DNA of 64,000 nucleotides from Vermamoeba vermiformis (Eukaryota > Tubulinea > Echinamoebida), in the NCBI GenBank assembly GCA_045837725.1, contig JBEWZL010000209.1, positions 434,001 through 498,000 on the forward strand, given 5' to 3'. The notes below the pieces were generated by a model. It worked only from the letters and a program-made list of their open reading frames with translations. It ran no database searches and was not told the origin of the DNA. How positions within the stretch are numbered: the stretch's first letter is position 1; every line of letters starts with the position of its first letter. The position numbers were made by a program, and so were the translations under genes. Of this stretch, positions 13,250 through 23,202 are shown in pieces.

Positions 13250-13438
13250 TCATTTAGTATTTTTGGGTTTTGCAAAAATCGTACAATCCGGCGCGTGAAC
13301 GTTGATTCCTTTCTCTTTCAACTGTTGATTGCTGCACTGAGCTCCTAAAAATATATGTTGAGTATTTACGCTACTAGTTTCGCAAATGTTACCTTGCTGG
13401 GCTTCACTGGGATTTGCACCGCCTTGAGACCTTTCCAT
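13250..13438 (-). CDS. Possible small protein or 5' exons upstream of the kinase
   Basis: An ATG at 13438 opens a frame of 62 codons, MERSQGGANPSEAQQ..., ending at 13250. It contains an in-frame candidate intron (GTAACA ... TTTTTAG) whose removal would leave about 46 residues. No domain or paralogue was recognised. It may be a small gene, an upstream ORF of the kinase transcript, or chance. Confidence 0.2.
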   Translation of the reverse strand: MERSQGGANPSEAQQGNICETSSVNTQHIFLGAQCSNQQLKEKGINVHAPDCTIFAKPKNTK

Positions 13439-14004
13439 TTTAGCGTGCTACTAACCTCCGTTGTTATGTTATTTACAGCGATATATATAAAGATATTGTT
13501 GTGTGGCCACATAAAAGAGAAGACAAAAAAAATGGCGCCCTCAGAAGAACATTTGCAAGTTATGTCAAAAAATTAGAAATCAATTTCGAGTTGCAATATC
13601 TTAATGCGGCTAATTGGCTGAAGTAGTGCCTTAAATTAATAATTTTTTTCTTCGATTAGGGGCGTAGTGACCAATCGTCACGAAGAAATTTCAGAGTCGA
13701 CGAAGCCATTGGGCATGAATACAGTACATTTACGTTATGGGCACAATGTCCCTTCGATAGCTTAACCGGGCGACAATGCAATAAAAAGCTTGTAGATTGA
13801 ACTGTCAAATCTGATCTGAAAGTTGGTGCCTGGATCTTCGTCTCTGAAGAACCGACGAAGAAGACCTTCGTTGGTGCTCTAAATTTAAAGTATTTAGCGT
13901 AATCGTCGTAATATTTGGCGTTCTGATTCTATTCTGACTGCCGTGACAGGCGAAAAAGGAGCAGTCGCGTAAATCAATTTTAAAAGGACAACACGAGCAC
14001 GAAG
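13439..14004. other. Intergenic region upstream of P4
   Basis: No gene is supported; a plus-strand open stretch ending near 13576 has no domain. The region should hold the P4 promoter and possibly the 5' end of the kinase transcript. No shared array motif was found here. Confidence 0.4.
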
Positions 14005-16284
14005 ATGAGTCTCTTAATGATGCAAAAGTTCCACGTCAGAAATGTATTCAAGCTACTGCTCCCATTGCAAAGCAACGAATTTCCAAATGTTGATCTGAAC
14101 ACGACAGCTTCAAATTTTGGCTTTACATTGACGTATCCAAGCACTGCAACATCATACCACTACAGGCTAAATTTATATTCGAATTTTCGAGTGGCTCGTA
14201 ATCAAAAAAACCGAGAAGAAGCATTTACAACACTTTTAGAATGGGCCAAAAAGAACCCCACGACATGTCGAATAGCCAGTAACAATACCTCAATAGAAGG
14301 TATCGAATTGCACCTTAGAGTTGGCCCTGGCTTTGATTTCAGAAAAGTTCCGAAGAGATACGTCAGATTCGAAATCGAATGCTTTGCTTCTGGAACATTT
14401 CAATGCAAAGCCTCTTCAAAAATATGTCAGCTGTTAGGAAAGCGTAGAACTGCGCAGTCTTCGGACGTGGATCAAGGTAAAAATCGAACCTCATACAGTT
14501 TCCGTAATTTATACGCGCATTAAATTTCACAATATAATTGTCTATTATTAGTAGGGAATTTTTAGACATTTTAGCATTTAATTAATGATTTTTCCGTTCT
14601 AGTCACTATCCCGCTGATTTGGCAAGATGCAGATCTCAACAACTTCAATATAGACTTAGAAATCGATGAATTGCTAAGCAGTTTTTCAAAAGAAGAAGAT
14701 AGCCCATCGTCCGTATCCGAATACAAGCAACTTTCTGACACCTCACCTTTGGCGCATGAGCACGTGGTTGAGATGTTTGACTCGCCCCTAGAAATTACTC
14801 CTTCTCCTGACATCCATGAGGCACAAGACCTTTTACAGTACGTCGCGGTCACTAACGTTTTTTGAACCTATCTAACTCGTGTCGAATAGCGGGGGGTACG
14901 AGAACCATTCAAACTCTTCTATTTCCAACTACGTGCCCGAGTCACCCGTGTACGATATGATGGTGCCGCTTCCTCATGATGAACAATACATGGTGCTGTA
15001 CAACGGCAATGCAGAGGTCGTGGGCAACTTCAGAGCACTCAACTTCTACAAGGCGTCTGATATCAATATTAAAGAAGACATCAGGTTACTTATCGAAGGT
15101 ACGCGATATATTCAGTTAACGCACTTAATGAGCTGCCTTACTAACTAGTTGATGCTTAAACAGATCGCGACCCACGCAACGTTATTCTGAAGATCGATGG
15201 TGTTGAATACAAGTTCAAAGACAATGTTCAGCACTCAACAAACAAACGATTCGTTGGTTACATTGCACAACAAATCGAAAGTGTTGTTCCTGAAGCAGTT
15301 CAGTTGATCGATGGCATTCTTCATGTGGACTACGAGTCATTGATTCCTTACCTCAGTGAATCGATCAAACAGAACTTCAATGACATTCAAGGCATCAAAT
15401 CTGACACGAAGAGGCTCGAAGCACTATTGGACAAGTTGTACGAGCAATTTACGAAGACTGACACTCCCGCTAAACCAAAGCACCACCACACAAAGCACGA
15501 TAGATCTCCCTCAAGATTTCGCTCAAAGTGGACGTGGCTTGCTGGCGTTGTGTTCTTAGTCCTATTAGGAGCCACAGCAGTGACTGTCGGATTGTTAATG
15601 ATGAGCGGAGGCCATGACATTAAGCCTTCACCTGTTCCTCGTAGCGACAGTGCTACGAAATTGGGGCTAAAGTCCTTCTATACAACGATGAACGGAGATA
15701 ATTGGAAGATAAAAACAAATTGGATTAGCGATAGTTCGATTTGCGAATGGTACGGCATCACTTGTCAAGAGCCAATCTCAGACGAACTTATTACAGCTAT
15801 CAAATTACCTGACAACAATCTTCATGGCGAACTCGTCGAGCAAGCAATACTGTTCAATATCAGCACGCTTCGTGAAGTCGACTTCAGTCAAAACAACATC
15901 AGATCCGACATTGCAAAACTATCGGTGTCGATCTCGCGTTTGAATCTGGCAGAAAATGACATTACGGCCGATATAAGAAACTTCAATCAGCTAACGAATA
16001 TTCAATATTTGAACTTGGCATATACAAAAGTCTACGGAGAGTTCAGCTTTTCCGTCCGTCAACTCGGAACTCTAAAAGCACTGAACGTGTCACACTCTGC
16101 GCTGTCAAGTTACACGCCAGGACTCATGACTGACATTGAGATTGACGCGTGTGATTGGAGTGAGATACCAAACTTGATGTGCGACGGTCCTGAGTGCGTA
16201 GAGCACGACGGCACGATGAAGTGTGATGTTCCTAGATGGCTTACGAGGTGTGGAGGAACTTGTCGATGGTCAAATGGCTTGTAA
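14005..16284 (+). CDS. P4: LRR-ICA membrane-tethered TF-like protein, short ectodomain
   Basis: Exons are 14005-14476, 14603-14837, 14890-15098 and 15164-16284, giving 678 residues; starting at the third Met (14020) would match paralogues better (MQKFHVRN). The N-domain is class A with LGKRRTAQSS as its basic end. Exon 2 opens VTIPLIWQ, followed by an acidic stretch (EIDELLSSFSKEEDS) like an activation domain. The ICA dyad is Ser292/Lys297. The helix is near 430-452. The ectodomain, with N-cap CEWYGITC, has irregular short LRRs like those of P1 and lacks GTIP repeats; its C-cap has extra Cys residues. The ICA is the DNVQHSTNKR type found in P1, P2 and P6, although the N-domain groups with P3, P5, P11 and P12: a hybrid of modules. 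Confidence 0.83.
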
Positions 16285-16380
16285 TGAAGGAAGCTTGAAT
16301 GTGCAATTGAAGTGGATCGAGAAACGTTTGAAATGATTTATTAGCCTGAAGAGCGGAAGAGGCAATTGGAACTTTTCGTT

Positions 16381-16390
16381 TTGGTCCCGT
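16381..16390 (+). promoter_or_regulatory. GGTCCCGT motif upstream of P5
   Basis: TTGGTCCCGT is followed by TAGTCACAT about 20 bp later, the same pair found upstream of P9. It lies 199 bp before the P5 ATG, farther than in class B genes, and 97 bp after the P4 stop. Function is unknown. Confidence 0.25.
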
Positions 16391-16588
16391 GTTGTAATGT
16401 ACCATAAATTTAGTCACATTTTGTGGCCGAATCTCACTTCTAAATTTGGAGATTTTGTCCAATTAAATTGCGCTCTTGTGGAAATTTCAAAAACAAGTAC
16501 GTCGTTGGGACTGACAAGTGACACCGACAATTAAATCAATATACAGTCCGTTGATACGCCACCACCATCATGTTTCGATAACATTTAA

Positions 16589-19145
16589 ATGCAGAAAATA
16601 CATGTACGCAATATTTTTTGTTTGGTAGTGCCATTTCAAAGTCACGAATTACCGAACGTAGATCTGAATACAGCCACATCCAACTTTGGCTTCACAATAA
16701 CTTACCCCAGCAATGCAACGCCAATTCATTATAGAGTTAATTTATATTCTGACTTCAAGCGAGTTCCAGGACAAAGAAAGCAAGAAGTTGAATACACTTC
16801 GCTTATGCAATGGGCCAAGAAAACACCAATTACATTTCAAAAAAACGTAAATAATAATAATGCAATAGATTCTGTAATTTTACGCCTTCGAATTGGCCCT
16901 GGATTCGATTTCAGAAAAGTTCAAAAGAGATTTGTCAGATTCGGCGTTGAATGCTTTGTTTCTGGAACCTGCCAACGGAAAGCGACGTCCCGTAATTGCA
17001 AGTTACTAAGCAAACGCCGAATAGCAATATCAACCGAGGTTGACGAAGGTGAGATAAGCTTTTTAATTGCCGAACAAATAATTTTCGTAATTTCGATTAA
17101 ATATTTGAAGCCACCCTAAAACATCATGATTTAATTTGCTGATAAAGCAAAATTCTTTCGATTTTTTCTGCAATTTTTTGATTCATTGTTTTTAGTTATG
17201 ATCCCGATGATTTGGCAAGAAGATGCGAGCTACGAGCTGATTGATTTCGATCTACCAAACGTTGAAGAGCTACTACAACTAACATATTCGGCTAATCTCG
17301 AAGGCATCAATGCTAGTCCCTCATCAGAGTCTCTAGGCCAGAATAGTTCCGAGAGCGATCTGGTCCTTCATTCACACGAAGATCCAGCAGCAGAAATTAC
17401 TACAACACCAACGCATACACAAGAACAAGAAGAGTTATTATCGTAAGTAGCCTCAATAATGTTGTGTTGGTTCATTTCGACTCATCGTTCGTGGCCAGGA
17501 TCTATTCGCATGACGCGATGATGATGCAACAGTACGACCATCAAGTTAATAGCAATAATAATAACGAACAATACATGGTGCTGTACAACGGCAACGCAGA
17601 AGTTGTGGGCAACTTCAGAGCACTCAACTTCTACAAGGCATCTGATATCAATATTAAAGAAGACATCAGATTGCTCGTGGAAGGTACGTTAATGGTTTAA
17701 AAAGGTTTGCAAATAATTTTATTGACTTAATCTCTACAGATGACGATCCACGTGACGTTCTTCTGAAGATCTCAGGAGTGTCGTACAAATTCAAACCAGG
17801 CACAACACACTCCACTCAACGACGATTCGTTGGTTACATTGCACAACAAATCGAAAGTGTTGTTCCTGAAGCAGTTCAGTTGATCGATGGCATTCTTCAT
17901 GTGGACTATGAATCGTTAATACCGTACCTCAGTGAATCAGTCAAGAAAAATTTCGTAGATATTAACACTATGAAATCCGAGCAGTATCGCATCAAAATGA
18001 TCGTAGACATGCTTTATGAAGACTTTATGAAGCGAGAACGCGTTGAAAAGACGGAGAAACAGACCACAAAAACCCACGTGTCACCCGCACTTGATGACAA
18101 ATCAGAGACCAAATACCAGCGAACAAAAGTCTGGCACAAAGTTTTATTAGCTATACTCGGCACTGTCGTTGTAATATCAGCGATATTGGTCGGATTGTAC
18201 TTTATGATGGACCACAGTAGTCCCATCAACACTAATCCTGACAACTCAACGCCGACACCGATAGTAGTCGAACCACCGCATAGTTTGGATACTGACAGAC
18301 AAGTACTGATAGATTTATATATTGCGACAAATGGAGGCAGTTGGAACGTGTCAAAGAGCATTGAACCGACGGATCGGAGTGGCATTCGATGGTTCTCGGA
18401 TGTTCCGATGTGCACGTGGGCCGGTGTTGGGTGTAAGAAGAATAGAGTGAATTATATTAATTTAAATGGATTCAATCTTCACGGAACAATTCCAGAATCA
18501 ATTGGCAAACTGGATGCGGTCGAAAATTTGTCGTTAGAGAAGAACAATCTTACCGGAACCATTCCAGCGTCAATAGCAAATATGAAGAAATTGACGTATT
18601 TATTTATCACAGCAAATCCACACTTATCAGGAACAATTCCTGACTTGCCGGTGACATTGCAAAGAGTGCACCTTCATCATTGCAATTTGACGGGAACAAT
18701 TCCCCTGTCAATTTTGAATTTGACAGCATTAAATGAATTGCGACTGAATACCAATCGACTGACAGGCACAATTCCGCCTTTTCAAGAATCGTTGGATTAC
18801 ATTTTCTTAGGAGAAAATCAATTAGAAGGCAGCGTACCAGTGTTGTCGCGTCAAGCCACGAATTATTTCTACGTTAATAGCAACAGACTTAACGGAACAT
18901 TAGAGAATTTGGCTGGACTTACATTTGGCGCTCTAGCGGTGGGAAATAATAATTTGACCGGAGACGCAGCGTGTTTTGACACCACAAAATTGGTTGGATT
19001 TTTTTTTCACAACAATCAATTCACTTCGTTCAACAGCTCAAAACCAAGGCCAGTGAATATATATCAAATTAGTGCTGCCAATAACCCGTTGAAATGCCCG
19101 ATTCCTGAGTGGCTTTCGAAAGAATTTAATGTATCTTGTACATAA
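16589..19145 (+). CDS. P5: LRR-ICA membrane-tethered TF-like protein
   Basis: Exons are 16589-17048, 17196-17442, 17499-17683 and 17740-19145, giving 765 residues. Class A N-domain (MQKIHVRNIFCLVVPF). Its basic end is LLSKRRIAIS, weaker than in other copies. Exon 2 starts VMIPMIWQ and is strongly acidic. The segment before the ICA is rich in Met, Gln and Asn. The ICA dyad is Ser284/Lys289, in the PGTTHSTQRR type of ICA. The membrane helix is near 431-454 with a Pro/Thr-rich stalk. The ectodomain has an N-cap (CTWAGVGC), GTIP-type LRRs and a C-cap (LKCPIPEWLSKEFNVSC) in which the first Cys of the usual pair before ATC is missing. The LRRs resemble those of P8 to P13 more than those of class A neighbour P4. 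Confidence 0.85.
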
Positions 19146-19175
19146 ACTAACAATTTATCGCACAATGCTACATAA

Positions 19176-19226
19176 TTACAAATAATACAAAATAATACAA
19201 TAATACAAATAATACATAATACAAAA
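19176..19226. repeat. AATAC-rich low-complexity tract
   Basis: Imperfect units of ACAAATAAT/AATAC fill the tail-to-tail gap between P5 and the coiled-coil gene. They may form AT-rich 3' ends for both transcripts. Confidence 0.6.
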
Positions 19227-19246
19227 ATGCTCACTCGAGCCATAAC

Positions 19247-20083
19247 TTAGTTATTCTCTTGCTTACGGTTGATGAGATCGCTCCCCTTGTCCCACGCTTC
19301 ATACTTTCCTGCCATAAAATCCCACATTTTCTCGTAAAACACTGTGTTTGGACCAGTCAGCGAAAGTTCACCGAATAACTTCATCATTTTGGATTGATGA
19401 ACAGCAGCGTTGCCCTCTGCGATAACTTGTGGCACGATCACCGATAATTGAGCGTACGTGGGCAGTTCAAGTGCCTCGGTTTTCTTCCTCCAGTTATTGT
19501 AGTCTGTGCCGTCAAGCATGTGATAAAGATCTCCGGTTGAGGCCTGAGCTATTTCCTCGGACTTGAAGCCCAGTTCACGGAGAACCTAAATGATAGATCG
19601 AGTTAGCTTAATCGATGTATAGTGAAAACTATAATAACGTACCGCTTGCAAGTACTTCTGCCAAAAGTTTCTTCGCGAACTCAAATGAAACTTGTTCTTG
19701 AAGTACTTCACCTCTTCAGTAAGTTCTTGGATCTTCTCGTCTTGCTTTTGGCTCTTCTCGTCTTGCTTCTGGATCTTCTCGTCTTGTTTCTGGATCTTAT
19801 CGTCTTGCTTCTGGATCTTATCGTTTTGGGTCTTAAACTCGTTACGTAAATCTCCCATCTCCTTCATAAAATCCTGGATTTGCTGCTGCAAACCGCGATT
19901 CGTTTCGGCGCTGGCTGCCAACTCTCTTCTGTAGTCTCCATCCGGAACAATAGCTCCTTTGAATATTTCTGCTCTTAATCTAATGCTCTGAATCATTTTT
20001 TCGAGCTCCTTGACGATCTCAACCGGAAGATGAAGCAGGTGAATAATTCTACAATAATTAGTAAGTGCCATATTAAATTGCAT
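19247..20083 (-). CDS. Coiled-coil protein of unknown function
   Basis: Two minus-strand exons (19643-20083 and 19247-19585) join in phase 0 for about 259 residues. The first 60 residues are mixed helix; about 70-130 form a Gln/Lys/Asp-rich coiled coil built on a 7-residue repeat (KIQKQDE); the last 110 residues (from VLRELGFKSEEIAQAS) look alpha-helical and globular. No family is recognised. The 5' end is uncertain: a TTGTAG acceptor-like site at codon 11 suggests an unseen upstream exon could replace the first residues. There is no signal or membrane segment, so it is probably cytosolic. Confidence 0.6.
19730..19829. repeat. 21-bp coding minisatellite
   Basis: About five tandem 21-bp units (ATCTTCTCGTCTTGCTTCTGG with few changes) encode the heptads of the coiled-coil gene on the minus strand. 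Because 21 bp is seven codons, changes in unit number lengthen or shorten the coiled coil without breaking frame. Confidence 0.8.
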
Positions 20084-20214
20084 TTTTACAAGTAATTAAT
20101 ATTAATTTGTTCGTCAAGCAAATAATTAGTCAAAAGAAAAAAATATTGCAATATTTGATGCAAGATCAACCGCAGCTTTAAACAAAGAACAATAAGAATT
20201 ACCCGTTAAGCCAA

Positions 20215-20460
20215 ATGCAAATTGCCTCAATAAGATTTAGCTCCGTTGCGCCTGGTGTGTTGATCCGAGGAACAAATCAGATTTTTGCAGGCGAGCCAAA
20301 CTCGGTTAGTGGTGCTCTTAAATTAACTTCTTTCTACAAACCAGCTTACGTCTATTTGCGTGATACGATTTTCATTGTATGGTACTATAGGGTCTTAGAT
20401 GCTTCTTTTTTCCAGATCGCGATCAATTATATTTATCTGAGCATTTTGCGCTTATTCAAC
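20215..20460 (+). pseudogene. Possible decayed relic of ICA exons 3 and 4
   Basis: A plus-strand open stretch reads SGALKLTSFYKPAYVYLRD, which lines up with the array's NFRALNFYKASDINIKED. After an intron-like gap ending TTTTTTCCAG it continues with ATCGCGATCAA, like the exon 4 start ATCGCGACCCA. In this alignment the catalytic Ser and Lys would be Ala and Arg. Similarity is short and partly lost, so chance cannot be excluded. It overlaps the 3' end of the minus-strand transporter gene. Confidence 0.25.
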
Positions 20461-22597
20461 CTGTCAGGCAATTTGAACGCAAATACAGTCTGCAACAAAC
20501 TCATGGTGCCGATCAAATAGAACACGAATGAAATGTTGAGCGGATAAGACAAGCCATTCGTCAACGACCAGGCGAACAAAATTCCTCCAACTGCCGGACC
20601 AAATGTTCGTGCAAAAGCCTGTAACGACATACGCCGTTAATAAAAAGAATTGGGAGCAACGAGATTTCACTATAGTCACTTACCGCAGTTGATTGACCTA
20701 AACCGTTTGCCGATCCCAATCGATCTTTGGTCACAGAATTGGTGATCTGTTGGTTAATATTAATGTTAATGAAAGTAAGGTAAAAAAGTCGGTTCATGTA
20801 GTGCGTACCATAACAAAAGTGCTCGTGAAGGCAAGTGTGTTGCCGAATGTACGAGTGGCCATAGTGAGCAACAATACAATCCACAAGGCCACAGGTGACT
20901 CGACAAAGGAGTTCACTGCAGGCGTAAGGAAGTAACTCTAATATAGTTGTTAGTGACACGTGTCAAATGTCATTCAAAGTTGGGATCTTACAATCGCAAC
21001 GATGGCGCTGCCAATTTGATTAGTTCTAACAGGACCAATCTTTCGATCAAGAACTGGGATCAAAAACAAGTTGATATTGATCGTCATGATTCCTTGCACG
21101 ATCAAAGATAAGCCTAAATGACACGGTCAGAAATTAATTCTGAGAATATTCATGGTCAACGTACCGATTCGTTTTTCGTCAAATCCAATGCCGCCGAGGT
21201 CCACTGATGTTAAGCAAAACAGTGAAAACACTTCATCGAAGATAATCGAGATAATTGCTAATATTCCGTACATTCCGATCGCGGAGGCAGGTGCAAAGTC
21301 CGTACATAACGAAACAAATGCACTGGCTCTAAATTTCTGCCACAATCGATTCAATCGTGGATCTATATTACTATTAGCCTACTAACTAATTTATAAGTAT
21401 TACTTGTCTACGTACATTTAGAGCCGTAATCTTGCCACGTGAACTGCTCGTTTTCAAATGCCTCTAATTCGATCGAATCCACATCTAACGAAGTCATTTT
21501 GTCGCTCGGACTAAGTTTCTTTTGCGCTAGTGTTTCGGTCAAATATAAATAACCTGTCACTAAGCCAATCGAAGTAAACATTGCAGTGATCATGCACGGC
21601 ATTAAATATGGGAATGTTCTGAAGAACCAAACATTCCAGCCGAACTGTTTAGCCGGATCTGACATCATTCCACCGATGATTGGTCCGCTGTATGAAATAA
21701 AATTGATAAATTTTTCAGTCTTACTGAAACTTTTGTATTGAGACTTACATAATGACGCCAACACCCCAAGTGATCGAAATGATGCTCAATCCCTTAGCTT
21801 GATTAGTTTCATCTGTAATTTCACCAAGATAAGTCTTGGCAACGCCAATATTTCCGTTCAATAATCCACTGAACAAACGCGAGGTAATTGCCATGGCCAA
21901 GTTCTGGCTCATGCCGAAGAGTAACATGGTAATGATATTGCCTACGAGTCCTAGCAATAATATAGGCCGTCGGCCTTTCTTATCTGATAGCCATCCCCAA
22001 AACATACTGTAATTTGTAAGTCAGTTTCCTAATATGGAAATTCATATTTTGCGCACTAGATAATTACCTTGAAACAAATTGTGCCAAATGAAAACAACTG
22101 GCTATAAATCCAGCATAATAACCAACTTCATCTTTTTCATATCCAAAACTTGCGACCTACTCACAAAGCATTAAAACTGCTCGATCTCAAATTTTTAAGA
22201 TCCGAAAACAGAAAATGAAACATACCATAAAGCCGACAAAAGGAAAAAGCATCGTTGTTGTTATTGATTCGGTTAATAATATAATAATCAGTGGTATTAA
22301 TCTTTTCATGGGTAAAGGCGTTGGCGCAGATCTGATCAAGGCAATATTTACAGGATTGGGATCGTGCGGTGTTGATTGTACATCTTCTACATCTATGTAA
22401 ATTATTATGATTATTTGTTGCAATTGGTTTAAGCTACCTTCACTCGCGCGACGTGGTGTCGAATCCGGCCTATCATCAACAGGGAATGTAATATCAGACG
22501 TTGTGTCTAGATCTATCGCTTCTAGATCATCTTCTATATCGAGGGCATTGTGTTGTGGTAATTTCTGGCTTTGTATCGTTGAGGTATTGTTGCCCAT
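20433..22597 (-). CDS. Major facilitator superfamily transporter
   Basis: Nine minus-strand exons (22226-22597, 22068-22156, 21749-22006, 21416-21687, 21165-21362, 20992-21113, 20809-20937, 20684-20746, 20433-20618) give 562 residues. A hydrophilic acidic N-terminus of about 95 residues precedes the first helix. The MFS signature loop between helices 2 and 3 is clear (WGWLSDKKGRRPILLLG), followed by SRLFSGLLNGNIGVAKTYLGEI and GPIIGGMM. A long loop after helix 6 splits two six-helix halves. It resembles the tetracycline-resistance/ZIFL-like transporters of fungi and plants, which export metals or small organic molecules; the substrate cannot be read from sequence. It would sit in the plasma or vacuolar membrane. 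Confidence 0.85.
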
Positions 22598-22827
22598 TTG
22601 GATTTGTCCTTTGGCTTTTCTTTAATTAGAAACCGATAGGTTATTAAATACCACCAATAAATATTATAATTATTTGCCGAAGTAGATCGCTATTAAGTAG
22701 CTTTCTATTATTTTTAACAGATCGCAACTTTTCCGTTGCACAATCGAAGGTTCTAGATTATTGAGATTGATGTCAAATATTCGACGATAAATGGTTGTAA
22801 TTTATCCGTACTGTTGAAAAATATATT

Positions 22828-23060
22828 TCATATAGGGATGTATCCGTTACAAAGTTTCGTGAATTGTAACCGTTCAACAGGATTTACTTCGGAATAATTT
22901 TTCTGTAAATTATATTTGTGTTTTTGGTCTGACTTACAACTTTCGAGGTGGGATCAGTTTCTAGCCGCTGATAAGCAGGATCCAACCTTCGCTCAATGTA
23001 GCGTGTTAATAAAAAAACACTTGGTGCTATCGAAACAGCGCCAAAGATGAATAAGCACAC
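22828..23060 (-). pseudogene. Orphan 3' exons of a truncated membrane-protein gene
   Basis: Two candidate minus-strand exons, 22938-23060 and 22828-22902, join in phase 0. The first has an acceptor (TTGTTAG) and a consensus donor; it encodes one hydrophobic helix followed by RYIERRLDPAYQRLETD. The second ends in a stop. This looks like the last helix and cytosolic tail of a transporter, but no matching 5' exons exist: upstream lies the 3' end of P6 (stop at 23203). Alternatives are a small one-helix gene or a chance open stretch. Confidence 0.35.
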
Positions 23061-23202
23061 CTAACAACAGCGAATTTTACCTTCACATCGTATTGAAATT
23101 CCGTTTCTACGATTAGTCCAGTGAAGGGTTAGGATCACGCGCCAAATAAAGAGTGTTACTTCTTTACTACTATTTACATGTAATATTACAAGATGAGTAC
23201 GC

